Source: Planctomycetota bacterium (GTDB lineage Bacteria > Planctomycetota > UBA1135 > JADKAF01). Taken from it: DNA of 64,000 nucleotides. The position numbers and the translations under genes are program-made. Under the pieces are notes generated by a model that did not search any database, was not told where the DNA came from, and saw nothing but the letters and a program-made list of their open reading frames with translations. The stretch spans positions 62,001 to 126,000 of the forward strand of contig JAEUHW010000353.1 of assembly GCA_016793245.1 (NCBI GenBank). Reading direction: 5' to 3'. This document shows, in pieces, positions 24,559-34,819 of the stretch (the first letter of the stretch is position 1; each line of letters begins with the position of its first letter).

Positions 24559-24599
24559 GCGAGCCTCGGATCTCCCGATGGGGGAGATCCGAGGCTCGC
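24559..24599 (+). terminator. Strong terminator after the DUF1573 operon
   Basis: A perfect 18-bp stem (24559-24576 with 24582-24599) and a 5-nt loop GATGG, 34 bp past the stop codon. The following bases (GCCGTTTC) are only weakly T-rich, but the stem is the most stable in the window. Confidence 0.8.
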
Positions 24600-24755
24600 G
24601 CCGTTTCGGCGCGTCGCCCGCCCCGTGGTGACGAGCGCCGCGAATCCGCCCGAGCCCAGTGGTGAAACTTGCCGCGGCGCGGGGTGTAATAGCCGCCCGT
24701 CCACATCGGACCGGCACCTCCGGCCAGAGGGCCGGAACGCGGAGGAAGCCTGCTC

Positions 24756-26416
<1,661 letters not shown>

Positions 26417-26420
<4 letters not shown>

Positions 26421-26445
26421 CGGGGCTTCGCCCCAGCCCCGCTAG
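26417..26445 (+). terminator. Hairpin overlapping the end of pilB copy 1
   Basis: A 10-bp stem CTAGCGGGGC/GCCCCGCTAG with a 9-nt loop that itself contains GGGGCTTCGCCCC-type pairing. It starts within the TAG stop codon. No T-run follows, so it may set differential expression of the downstream pil genes rather than end transcription. Confidence 0.55.
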
Positions 26446-26569
26446 CATGCTGGCTGACGGGGCTTCCCACTCGCTCTGCTGGAACCACGTTCGAGCTCCG
26501 AGGACGATCGCGCTTCGCGACGGCGGTCCCACCCTTCTTCTGCAACGCCAGGCTTCGCCTAGACACACC

Positions 26570-27631
26570 ATGCCGACCGCTTCGGAACTGATGGACATCG
26601 CCGCCCGGCTCGGCGCTTCCGACATCCACATCAGCGTCGGACGCGCGCCCGTGATGCGCATCCACGGCGACTTGCGCTCGGTGAAGGACGCGCCGTCGCT
26701 GACGCCGCCCGACACGGAGGCGCTGGCGCGCGAGCTCTGCCCGGAGCGCGCCTGGAACGAGCTCGAAGAGCGCGGAACGGCGGACTTCGGCCTCGCGTTC
26801 AAGGACGGCGTGCGCTTCCGCGTAAGCGTCCTCCGCTCGAAGGGCGCGTACGGCGCCGTGCTGCGCCAGATCCCTTCTCGCCTGCTCAGCTTCGAGGAGA
26901 TCGGCCTTCCGGAGGGCGTGCGCGAGCTGCTCGATCGCCCTCGTGGTCTGATCCTGGTCACGGGTCCGACCGGCTCGGGCAAGACGACCACGCTGGCGAC
27001 GATGATCGACACGATCAACCAGTCGATCGACCGCCACATCGTCACGATCGAGGATCCGATCGAGTACTACCACCAGCACAAGCTGTCGGTGGTCACGCAG
27101 CGCGAGATCGGCGTCGATGTGCCCGACTTCCCCGAGGCCATGCGCCGCGTGCTGCGCCAGGACCCGGACGTGATCCTGGTCGGCGAAATGCGCGACCCGG
27201 AGACGATCAGCGCGGCGATCACCGCCGCCGAGACGGGCCACCTCGTCTTCGGGACGCTGCACACGACGGGCAGCGCGCGCACGGTCGACCGCATCATCGA
27301 CAGCTATCCGCCGGCGCAGCAGGAGCAGATCCGCGCCCAGCTCTCCGTGTCGCTGATCGCGGTGATCTCGCAGGTGCTGATGCCTCGCAAGGAAGGGCGC
27401 GGTCGCGTCGCGGGCTTCGAGATCATGACGATGATCCCCGCCATCGAGAATCACATCCGCAAGAACGAGACCTTCAAGATCGTCTCCGCGATCCAGACCA
27501 ACCGCCGCATGGGCATGATCCTGCTCGACGACTTCCTCTTCGAGCTCGTACAGAAAGGCTCGATCACGCCGGAGATCGCCGTCGGTTACGCGCAGCAGCC
27601 CCGCGACCTCGCGGGACGCCTGGGCCTCTGA
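26570..27631 (+). CDS. pilT: PilT-type twitching/retraction ATPase
   Basis: Type IV pilus retraction ATPase of 353 residues. Motifs: ASDIHISVGRAPVMRIHGDL near the N-terminus, Walker A TGPTGSGKTTTLATM (about 132), TIEDPIEYYHQHK, VGEMRDPETI and the PilT signature HLVFGTLHTTGSARTVDRIID. It lacks the zinc tetracysteine of PilB, as expected, and has the C-terminal IQTNRRMGM helix. ATG 26570 gives the normal length; the upstream part of the frame is the spacer holding the hairpin. The next gene follows after 37 nt, so the cluster is an operon. Confidence 0.95.
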   Translation: MPTASELMDIAARLGASDIHISVGRAPVMRIHGDLRSVKDAPSLTPPDTEALARELCPERAWNELEERGTADFGLAFKDGVRFRVSVLRSKGAYGAVLRQIPSRLLSFEEIGLPEGVRELLDRPRGLILVTGPTGSGKTTTLATMIDTINQSIDRHIVTIEDPIEYYHQHKLSVVTQREIGVDVPDFPEAMRRVLRQDPDVILVGEMRDPETISAAITAAETGHLVFGTLHTTGSARTVDRIIDSYPPAQQEQIRAQLSVSLIAVISQVLMPRKEGRGRVAGFEIMTMIPAIENHIRKNETFKIVSAIQTNRRMGMILLDDFLFELVQKGSITPEIAVGYAQQPRDLAGRLGL

Positions 27632-27668
27632 TCCCGGATCCTCGAGCCCGCAACTCGGAACGCACCCG

Positions 27669-29348
27669 ATGGCGCAGATCACTCGCAAGCAGATCGGCCG
27701 CATCCTGAAGGATCGCGGCGTCGTTCAGGAAGGGCAGATCCAGGCGGCCCTGCATCACCAGCGCCAGCACGGCGGACTGCTGGGGCAGATCCTCGTGGAC
27801 ATGGGCTTCGCGAACGCGGGCGACATCGCCGCGGCGCTCGCGGTGCAGTCGGGCATGGAGGTGCTCGAGGCCAGCGCGCTCGTGCCGCAAGAGGCCGCGC
27901 TGAAGGCGGTCGATGCCTCGACGGCGATCGCGATGGAGGTCCTCCCGCTGCGCCTCACTCCCGAGGCTCTCACCGTCGCGATCGCCGATCCGCTGAACGC
28001 GGGCGTGGCCCAGGACCTGCAGTTCCTCGTCGGGCGCGCGGTGAAGGTGGCGCTCGGCGATGCCGCGACCGTGCGCGCGTTGCTCCGCAAGCACTACGGC
28101 GACGGCTCCGGTGGTCTGCAGGCGGCGCTCGATGCGGCGAAAGACGCCGGCAAAGGCAAGAAGGGCGAGGAGAAGGACCTCGCCCAATCCGCGCCGGTCG
28201 TGCGCTTGTTGAACTCGATCCTCTTCCAGGCCATCCGCGACAAGGCCTCGGACATCCACTTCGAGCCCTTCGAAGGCGAGCTCCGGATCCGCTTCCGCGT
28301 GGACGGGAGCCTCTATCAGATCCAGGCTCCGCCTTCGCACCTCTCGACCTCCCTCATCGCGCGCGTGAAGGTGATGGCGAACCTCGACATCGCCGAGACC
28401 CGCGTGCCGCAGGACGGACGCATCGAGCTCTCGATCGATGGGCGGCCGGTCGACCTGCGCGTCGCGACTCTGCCCACGATGTACGGCGAGTCGGTCGTGA
28501 TGCGCATCCTGGACCGCACGGTCGTGCAGCTCGATCTGCGGATGTTGGGGTTGGCCAACGACGAGGAGGCGGAGCTGCGGCGCTTGATGGCGCTGCCGCA
28601 CGGCATCGTGCTCGTCACCGGACCGACCGGATCGGGCAAGACGACCACGCTCTACGCGTTGCTCTCGGAGGCCAACGATCCTGCGGTGAAGATCATCACC
28701 ACCGAGGACCCGGTCGAGTACGACATCGACGGGATCGTGCAGATCCCGATCCAAGAGGACATCGGGGTCACCTACTCTCGCGTGCTGCGAACCATCCTGC
28801 GCCAGGACCCGGACAAGATCCTGGTCGGCGAGATCCGCGATCCCGAGACCGCGCAGGTCGCCGTCGAAGCCTCGCTGACGGGGCACGTCGTCTTCTCGAC
28901 GCTGCACACGAACGACGCGCCGAGCGCGATCACGCGGCTCGTGGACATCGGCGTCGCGCCGTATCTCATCGCCTCCACGCTCGACACCGTGGTCGCGCAA
29001 CGCCTGGTCCGCAAGATCTGCCCGGACTGCAAAGTCGCGTACCAGCCCGACGAGGCGATCCTGCGCGATCTCGGCGCCGAGCCGAGCGATCTCGCCGGAG
29101 CGCGCTTCGCGTACGGCAAGGGCTGCGATCGCTGCCATCACACCGGCTATCGCGGGCGTCTGGCGATCTTCGAGATCCTGCGCGTGAGCGAGCGCCTCCG
29201 CGAGGCGATCCTGACGCAGGCCTCGGCGGCCGAGATCCGCGCGATCTCACGCGAGGAGGGGGCGCGCACGCTCCGCGAGAGCGGGATGCGGCGCGTGACC
29301 GAAGGCATGACCACCGTGGAAGAGGTCCTGCGGGAGACGCTGGTGTAG
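27669..29348 (+). CDS. PilB/GspE-type ATPase (copy 2)
   Basis: A second 559-residue extension/secretion ATPase with the same layout as copy 1: N-terminal MshEN-like domain (IGRILKDRGVVQEGQIQAALHHQ and GLLGQILVDMG), ASDIHFEPFEGELRIRFRVDG, Walker A GPTGSGKTTTLY (about 316), VGEIRDPETAQVAVEASLTGH, STLHTNDAPSAITRL and tetracysteine (ICPDCKVAY and GCDRCHHTG). The copies differ throughout and probably serve different systems, such as type IV pilus extension and type II secretion. Which is which cannot be decided without the pilin or secretin genes. PilC/GspF follows after 75 nt. Confidence 0.95.
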   Translation: MAQITRKQIGRILKDRGVVQEGQIQAALHHQRQHGGLLGQILVDMGFANAGDIAAALAVQSGMEVLEASALVPQEAALKAVDASTAIAMEVLPLRLTPEALTVAIADPLNAGVAQDLQFLVGRAVKVALGDAATVRALLRKHYGDGSGGLQAALDAAKDAGKGKKGEEKDLAQSAPVVRLLNSILFQAIRDKASDIHFEPFEGELRIRFRVDGSLYQIQAPPSHLSTSLIARVKVMANLDIAETRVPQDGRIELSIDGRPVDLRVATLPTMYGESVVMRILDRTVVQLDLRMLGLANDEEAELRRLMALPHGIVLVTGPTGSGKTTTLYALLSEANDPAVKIITTEDPVEYDIDGIVQIPIQEDIGVTYSRVLRTILRQDPDKILVGEIRDPETAQVAVEASLTGHVVFSTLHTNDAPSAITRLVDIGVAPYLIASTLDTVVAQRLVRKICPDCKVAYQPDEAILRDLGAEPSDLAGARFAYGKGCDRCHHTGYRGRLAIFEILRVSERLREAILTQASAAEIRAISREEGARTLRESGMRRVTEGMTTVEEVLRETLV

Positions 29349-29423
29349 CGCCTCGCGCCGCGGCGAGCTCCGTACGTCCGACCGGAAGACAGACTGAACG
29401 AACGAAGGGTTCCAGGGGTACAC

Positions 29424-30572
29424 GTGGCGAGCAAGATCCAACGCAAGACTCCCGCTGCCGATGCACCGAGGAAGGCCGCGAATCGCGACAGCGACGAGGG
29501 CGCGCCGAAGCGGCGCTTCTTCGCGCGCAAGATCCCCGCGGCGCTGCTGACCGAGTTCACGATCAATCTCTCGACGCTCTCGGACGCGGGGATCCCGATC
29601 GTGCGCGCGCTCTCCATCCTTGAGGGCCAACTGCGTCCGGGGCCGTTCAAGCGCGTGCTCTCCGACGTGCGCGACGAGGTCGAGAGCGGCACGGCGATGT
29701 CGGAGGCGATGAAGAAGCACCCCTCCGCGTTCGATCGCCTCTACTGCAACATGGTGAAGGCCGGTGAGACCGGCGGCGCGCTCGACGCGATCCTGATGCG
29801 CCTCGCCGTCTTCATGGAGCGCACGCGCTCGATCCGCGACAAGGCGAAGGGGGCGATGACCTATCCCATCGTGGTGGTCTTCGTCGCCCTGCTCGTGATC
29901 GGGATCGTGTTTACCTTCGTCATCCCGAAGTTCCGCGAGATCTTCGACTCGTTCGACATCGAGCTGCCGAGCCTGACGCGCGCGCTGATCGGCGCGAGCG
30001 ACTTCTTCGTGAAGTGGTGGTGGGCGATCCTTCTCGGCTTGCTCGTGCCGATCATCCTCTTCCGCTTCTGCATGGGGCGGTTCTACGGCTTCCGCCTCTT
30101 CGTCCATCGCCTGCTGCTGCGCGTGCCCGTCGCGGGGATCATGATCGAGCGCCTCGTCGTGGCGCGCTTCTCGCGCACCTTCGGCACGCTGATCTCGAGC
30201 GGTGTGCCTCACTTGGAAGCGCTGGAGATCGTGCGCGGCGCGGTGGGGAACGAGGTGCTGCGGCGCGCGATCGAGGACGTGCGCGTCAGCGTCCGCGAAG
30301 GCGAGAGCATCGCCGAGCCCCTCGGCGAGAGCGGCGTCTTCGACGACATGGTGACCAACATGGTCGACGTCGGCGAGGAGACCGGCACGCTCGACGTGAT
30401 GCTGCTGAAGATCGCGGACGCCTACGAGGCCGAGGCCGATCGGCGCATCGAGGTCTTCTTCAAGGTGCTCGAACCGGCGCTGCTCGTCGTGATGGCCGTG
30501 GTGGTCGGCATCATCGTGGCTGCGCTCTTCCTGCCGCTGCTCGGGATCATGGAGCAGCTCTCGCGGCGCTGA
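29424..30572 (+). CDS. pilC: PilC/GspF inner-membrane platform protein
   Basis: Inner-membrane platform protein that couples the ATPase hexamer to pilin polymerisation. The 382-residue product has two T2SF domains of about 120 residues (LSTLSDAGIPIVRALSIL and FGTLISSGVPHLEALEIV, each followed by MVKAGETGGALD or MVDVGEETGTLD) and three membrane segments (about 155-180, 195-215, 350-375). GTG 29424 was chosen because the N-terminal basic tail begins there. It is the fourth motor gene; no pilin, prepilin peptidase or secretin gene is in the window. Confidence 0.94.
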   Translation: MASKIQRKTPAADAPRKAANRDSDEGAPKRRFFARKIPAALLTEFTINLSTLSDAGIPIVRALSILEGQLRPGPFKRVLSDVRDEVESGTAMSEAMKKHPSAFDRLYCNMVKAGETGGALDAILMRLAVFMERTRSIRDKAKGAMTYPIVVVFVALLVIGIVFTFVIPKFREIFDSFDIELPSLTRALIGASDFFVKWWWAILLGLLVPIILFRFCMGRFYGFRLFVHRLLLRVPVAGIMIERLVVARFSRTFGTLISSGVPHLEALEIVRGAVGNEVLRRAIEDVRVSVREGESIAEPLGESGVFDDMVTNMVDVGEETGTLDVMLLKIADAYEAEADRRIEVFFKVLEPALLVVMAVVVGIIVAALFLPLLGIMEQLSRR

Positions 30573-30615
30573 TCGAGCGCCGGTGGGGGCGACGCCATTC
30601 CCACGGAGGTCCGGC

Positions 30616-32070
30616 TTGTCGTTGCGGACGAAGATCCTGGTCGCGGTCGCGCTGGTTCACGCCGGCGCGTTCCTGCCGCTGGCGTGGCTCGTCTCCAGCG
30701 AGTCCGCGTCGCAGCGCCGCCTCCTCGACGCCGTGCGCGAGCAGCAGATCCGGACCTTGACCCGCGTCGTCGAGTCGACGATCGCCCGCACCGAGCCGCG
30801 CGACGTCGCCGAGCTCGCGAACTGGCCGTTCCGCGATCTCGTGCGCACGGGGCTCATCGTGCAGCGCTCCGCGCAGCGCCAGGCCTACAACCTCGCGCGT
30901 CCGCGGCGCCCCGTGGATCTCGACGTGGGCTCGGCCCAAGCTTGGATCGATCGCGCCATCGAGGAGGACCGCTCGATCGCCGTCGGGGAATCCTCCTACG
31001 CCGTGCCGATTCGCGCGGAGCGCGGCGGCGCGCCGTGGGGCGGTGCCTTCCTCGTCTTCGAGGATCGCGGAGCCCTGCCCGACGTGGCGGAGCTCTCCAC
31101 CGGAGCGCTGCTCCTGAGCCTCGTGCTCGTCTCGGCGCTCGTGCACGCGCTGCTCTCTTGGCTCGTGCTGCGCCCCGTCGGCGCTCTCGCCGCGGGGGCG
31201 GCTCGCGTGGCGTCCGGCAACTACCGCGAGAAGATCCCGGACCCGCGCAGCGCGGACGAGATGGGCGAGCTCGTGCGCTCGTTCAACTCGATGATGGAGC
31301 GCGTCGGGAACTTCTCCGCCGAGCTCTCTCGCGAAGTCGAACGAGCGACGCAGAAGGCCCTCTCCGCCGAGCGGCAGCTCCATCAGGCGCGGCGATTGGC
31401 CTCGACGGGGCGCCTCGCCGCGGGGATCGCGCACGAGATCAACAATCCGCTCGGCGGTCTCATGAACGCGACGGAGGCGCTGCGCACCAAGGAGCTCGCG
31501 CCCGAGCGAAGGCGCACCTATCTCGAGCTCATCGCCGAGGGGCTGCAGCGCATCCAGGGCATCGTGGGGCGAGTGCTGCAGTTCTCGCCGCGGCGCGCCG
31601 AGCCGGAGCGCTTCCGCTTGGTCGACGCCTTTCGGCGCGCGGTCGGCTTGATCGAGCATCGCCTCGAGAAAGAGGGCGTTCGACTCGAGAAAGGTGAGCT
31701 CGACGAACAGGCGATCGTCTTCGGCAACGAGCACGAGCTGCAGCAGGTGTTCCTGAACCTGCTCATCAACGCGCTCGACGCGCTGCAGGAGGTCTCGGCG
31801 CACGCGGACACGAAGCAGATCCGGGTCGCGATCTTCGTGCGCGGAGAGCGCGCGTGCGCCGAGGTCGCCGACAACGGTCCGGGAGTGGAGAAGGCGCTGC
31901 TCCCGAACCTGCAGGAGCTCTTCTTCTCGACGAAGGAAGTGGGCCAGGGCACGGGGCTCGGACTGAGCCTCTGCACGGGGATCGTCGAGAACCACGGCGG
32001 CCGGATCGAGCTCGAGAGCGATCGCGGCGCGGGGTTCTTGGCGCGCATCGACTTCCCGCTCGCCGGATAG
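30616..32070 (+). CDS. Membrane sensor histidine kinase
   Basis: A 484-residue transmitter protein: two membrane segments (about 5-25 and 165-190) flank a periplasmic sensing domain of about 140 residues, followed by HAMP (LRPVGALAAGAARVASGNY), a HisKA helix with the phosphorylated His at about 271 (AAGIAHEINNPLGGLMNATEALR) and a HATPase domain (N box LLINALDAL, G1 DNGPGV, G2 GTGLGLSLC). The TTG at 30616 is the supported start: GGAGG lies 6 nt upstream and the first membrane segment begins at once. An upstream GTG (30583) has no such site. No response regulator is adjacent; it may report to pilus regulators elsewhere. Confidence 0.92.
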   Translation: MSLRTKILVAVALVHAGAFLPLAWLVSSESASQRRLLDAVREQQIRTLTRVVESTIARTEPRDVAELANWPFRDLVRTGLIVQRSAQRQAYNLARPRRPVDLDVGSAQAWIDRAIEEDRSIAVGESSYAVPIRAERGGAPWGGAFLVFEDRGALPDVAELSTGALLLSLVLVSALVHALLSWLVLRPVGALAAGAARVASGNYREKIPDPRSADEMGELVRSFNSMMERVGNFSAELSREVERATQKALSAERQLHQARRLASTGRLAAGIAHEINNPLGGLMNATEALRTKELAPERRRTYLELIAEGLQRIQGIVGRVLQFSPRRAEPERFRLVDAFRRAVGLIEHRLEKEGVRLEKGELDEQAIVFGNEHELQQVFLNLLINALDALQEVSAHADTKQIRVAIFVRGERACAEVADNGPGVEKALLPNLQELFFSTKEVGQGTGLGLSLCTGIVENHGGRIELESDRGAGFLARIDFPLAG

Positions 32071-32200
32071 CTGCGCTTCTCGCGCTCTGGTCCGCGATCC
32101 CCGGGCGCCCCGGCTGGTCCGCGCACCGGCCATGGCGTAGCATGCCGCCGTCTTGCGACCCGCCCCGGGATCCGCGTTCGCGCCCAGCGCGCAGGAAACC

Positions 32201-32698
32201 ATGGAGAAGTTCCTCTGCACCCTGACGGTGGTGCTCGGTGTGTGCTACGTCTCGAGCTTGGAGTCGGGCGGCGCCCGTCCTGAGACGGCACCCCCGGAGG
32301 CCGTCGAGATCGAGTCGCAGGAGCCCGACCCGACGCGTTCGTTCCCCACGGCGGGCGGCACCGCCGACTCCAACGGACGGATGATCGCCGTCACGGGCAT
32401 GGACCTGACGGGCCAGTCGATCCTCTACCTCATCGACTCGGAGACCCAGCAGCTCGCCGTCTACCAAGCCGTCGGCGGCTCGAGGAACAGCCGCAAGCTC
32501 TACCTCGTCGGCGCGCGGCGCATCGACTTCGACCTCCAGCTCCGCGGGTACAACGACGAGTCCGAGTACTCCTGGCGGGACTTCTCCTCGATGTTCGAGA
32601 GGATCGGCGCCGGCGAGGACCCGAAAGCCGTGGAGAAGGCCTCCGAGAGAGAGGGCGGCGATCTGAAGCTCGGTCCTCCGGTCGGCAAGGATCGCTGA
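32201..32698 (+). CDS. Small exported protein of unknown function
   Basis: A 165-residue protein with an N-terminal hydrophobic segment (FLCTLTVVLGVCYVSSL) acting as signal peptide or anchor. A middle part, MIAVTGMDLTGQSILYLIDSETQQLAVYQAVGG, resembles short beta-strand proteins common next to type IV pilus or secretion genes, but I cannot name the family. The start at ATG 32201 has AGGA about 6 nt upstream. A weak -10 (TAGCAT, 32138-32143) lies upstream. The C-terminal 40 residues are charged. Position suggests, but does not prove, a link to the preceding pil cluster. Confidence 0.6.
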   Translation: MEKFLCTLTVVLGVCYVSSLESGGARPETAPPEAVEIESQEPDPTRSFPTAGGTADSNGRMIAVTGMDLTGQSILYLIDSETQQLAVYQAVGGSRNSRKLYLVGARRIDFDLQLRGYNDESEYSWRDFSSMFERIGAGEDPKAVEKASEREGGDLKLGPPVGKDR

Positions 32699-32758
32699 TC
32701 CGGGCTGCGCTCGGGTGCCCCCGCGAGACGGGTCCCCGGAGGTCTCGGGAAAGTTCGG

Positions 32759-32787
32759 TTGCAAGTGCATCCTGCGCGGATAACAAT
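32759..32787 (+). promoter_or_regulatory. Possible promoter of the HTH-TM gene
   Basis: TTGCAA (32759-32764), 17 bp, AACAAT (32782-32787), within a short AT-rich island (GATAACAATC) that stands out in this GC-rich genome. The 323-bp spacer also carries a T6 run (32870-32875) flanked by TGCCA/TGGCA, and a 14-bp direct repeat. Confidence 0.45.
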
Positions 32788-32967
32788 CCGCGCTGCCCAG
32801 CCGCCCGCCAGCGGTCCTGGGCGATCCGCGCGCGGTCTCGGCCGAACGCGGACATGCCAGGCAGGTAGCTTTTTTGGCAGATCCAATCACGCCGCCCCGC
32901 ACCGGAAGTTGCGCGGGGGGAGCCGTCCGCGGAGGACGGCCCGCGAGGCGGGGCTGGACTGCGACCA

Positions 32968-33003
32968 TCGAACCGCGCCCCTCGAACCGCGCCCCTCGAA
33001 CCC
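32968..33003 (+). repeat. 14-bp tandem repeat, 2.6 copies
   Basis: The unit tcgaaccgcgcccc occurs at 32968 and 32982, with a partial third copy at 32996, directly upstream of the ribosome site of the next gene. Confidence 0.85.
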
Positions 33004-33021
33004 ACTTCAGGAGCTGCTCCC

Positions 33022-33627
33022 GTGCCGAAGGATGACTTCTACGATTTCGAAAGGGCTCTCGAACGCCTCGGCCTCGAAGCCGAGGAGCTGAAGCGCCTGG
33101 TGTCCGAAGGCGAGATCCGTGCGATCCGCGAGAGCGGCAGCATGCGTCTGCGCGCTGAGGACGTGGAGAACCTCCGCCGCGGGATCGAAGAAGGCGCCTT
33201 CCTCGAAGAGGACGCCGAGGACAACACCGAAGAGCTGACCTTCGAAGAAGATGGCCTCGGCGATGACGAGGTCGGCATGGCCACGACGCAGCTCAGCGAA
33301 GAGGAGACGATCCTCGACGACGACGACGTCGATCTCGAGAAGGCCGCCGCGGCCTCCGGGGACAGCGGTGCCAGCAAGGTGCAGCGCCAGCGCTCCCGCA
33401 CGCAGCAGCTCCAGGCGCAGGACACGAAGCAGTCGCCGCTCTTCCTCGGGATCGCGGTGTTCACGGCGATCATCGCCCTGGTCTGCGGCATTCCGGCCGC
33501 GGCCGGTGGTGCAGGCGGCCTGCCGTCCGCCGCTTCGGGCTGGTTCGTGGACAACGTCGGCAAAGCCTTCGCCGGCGATTCCGTCCCCGAGAAGATCCCG
33601 ACCACGATCGCGCCCGCGAAGCGCTGA
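33022..33627 (+). CDS. HTH (excisionase/MerR-like) protein with acidic linker and C-terminal membrane segment
   Basis: A 201-residue protein. Residues 8-55 resemble an excisionase-type winged helix (ALERLGLEAEELKRLVSEGEIRAIRESGSMRLRAEDVENLRR), in which the second helix would contact DNA or another ligand. Residues 60-110 are highly acidic (EEDAEDN and DDDDVD). Residues 140-165 form a membrane helix (FLGIAVFTAIIALVCGIPAAAGG). GTG 33022 follows CAGGAG by 10 nt. A membrane-tethered HTH protein with an acidic linker could be a regulator or a localisation factor. Family name unknown to me. Confidence 0.68.
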   Translation: MPKDDFYDFERALERLGLEAEELKRLVSEGEIRAIRESGSMRLRAEDVENLRRGIEEGAFLEEDAEDNTEELTFEEDGLGDDEVGMATTQLSEEETILDDDDVDLEKAAAASGDSGASKVQRQRSRTQQLQAQDTKQSPLFLGIAVFTAIIALVCGIPAAAGGAGGLPSAASGWFVDNVGKAFAGDSVPEKIPTTIAPAKR

Positions 33628-33763
33628 TCTCGATCGCGGCGCCCCGTCGCGAGGGGCGGCGAGAGCAGGCCTTCCGAAGCCCATAGACCCCCGAATCGAA
33701 GGGCGAAGTCGAGCGTTGCCGCGGAGCATGGGCGACCGAAGAAACGGCGCAGGAACGTGCGCC

Positions 33764-33797
33764 GATGAACGAGCAGTGCTGATGAACGAGCGAGGTG
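33764..33797 (+). repeat. 17-bp tandem duplication
   Basis: gatgaacgagcagtgct followed at exactly +17 by gatgaacgagcgaggtg, in the 369-bp spacer before the OmpA-like gene. A probable -10 element TATCAT (33916-33921) without a good -35 lies downstream; nothing else was seen in the spacer. Confidence 0.7.
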
Positions 33798-33996
33798 CGC
33801 GGCCATGGAGCCCGGCCTCGCTCGCTTCGTTTCGCCGCGACGCCGTTCGCGATCCGATGCGCTTCGCCGCAACCATCGGTTGTGGTTTTGCGCTAGGGGA
33901 TCCCGAGCGCTTGTGTATCATCCTCCCTTCGAGGATCCTCTCTTTGCGTCTCTCGCTCGTGCGCGGCCCGCGTGCCCGCGCCAGGAGTTCCGTTCC

Positions 33997-34761
33997 ATGC
34001 ACTGCACGGCGCGTTCCCGCTCCCTACTCGCGTCCTTCGCCTTGGCCATCTCCGCGTTGCTTCTCCCCGGCTGCGTCGCCCGCAAGGACTACGACGAGCG
34101 TCTGGGGGAGATCCGCGATCAGAACGAGCTCATCCGCAATCTGCAGGCCGCGCTCGACGAGCTCGAAGCCGAGAAGCGCGAGATCGAGCGTCAGCTCGCG
34201 GCCGCCGGTGTCGACACCGAGTCTGCGCGCAAGATGCGCGAGCAGCTCGAGGCCGATCTCGCGGCGCTGCGCGACCTGCAGAAGAAGTGGGCCGACAAGG
34301 AGGCCGTGCCGGCCTCGTTCGGCGAAGAGGACAAGGGCGACTGGAGCGTCTTCCAGAACCAGTACGGGATGGGCGTGCGCATCAAGGACGACCTGCTCTT
34401 CCCGCTCGGCAGCGCCCAGCTCTCGGACCGCGGCAAGGAAGTGCTGCGCGAGATCGCCGCGACCCTCGACATGCAGTCGCGCTCGGAGCGCGTCCTGCGC
34501 GTCGTCGGCCACACCGACAACACGCCGATCGTGAAGCCCGATACCAAGGCGCAATACCCGTACGGCAATCTCCAGCTCTCGGCGCAGCGCGCCGTCGTCG
34601 TCGCCGACTTCCTGATCGAGGAGTGCCAGATCCCGCGCGCTCGCCTCGGCGTCGAAGGCTACGGCGATACGCGCCCTCTGAAGGAGAACTCGAGCGCCGA
34701 GAACAAGGCCTCCAACCGGCGCTGCGAGATCTACATCGTCGACCCCACGACCGCGCGCTGA
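33997..34761 (+). CDS. OmpA-family lipoprotein (Pal-like)
   Basis: A 254-residue outer-membrane lipoprotein. Signal peptide with lipobox LLLPGC (Cys26), then a coiled coil (about 35-95, NELIRNLQAALDELEAEKREIERQL), then a C-terminal OmpA domain (about 120-250) with DLLFPLGSAQLSDRGKEVL, VVGHTDNTPI, LSAQRAVVVADFLI and GYGDTRPLKENSSAENKASNRRCEI, including the Asp/Arg peptidoglycan-binding residues. AGGAG lies 9 nt before ATG 33997. It probably tethers the outer membrane to peptidoglycan. The coiled coil is longer than in classical Pal. Confidence 0.92.
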   Translation: MHCTARSRSLLASFALAISALLLPGCVARKDYDERLGEIRDQNELIRNLQAALDELEAEKREIERQLAAAGVDTESARKMREQLEADLAALRDLQKKWADKEAVPASFGEEDKGDWSVFQNQYGMGVRIKDDLLFPLGSAQLSDRGKEVLREIAATLDMQSRSERVLRVVGHTDNTPIVKPDTKAQYPYGNLQLSAQRAVVVADFLIEECQIPRARLGVEGYGDTRPLKENSSAENKASNRRCEIYIVDPTTAR

Positions 34762-34819
34762 TCATCGTTTGAAGCGCTCTCTCGGGCACTGCGGCGCTTG
34801 CCTGCGTGGGGTCGCGCGC

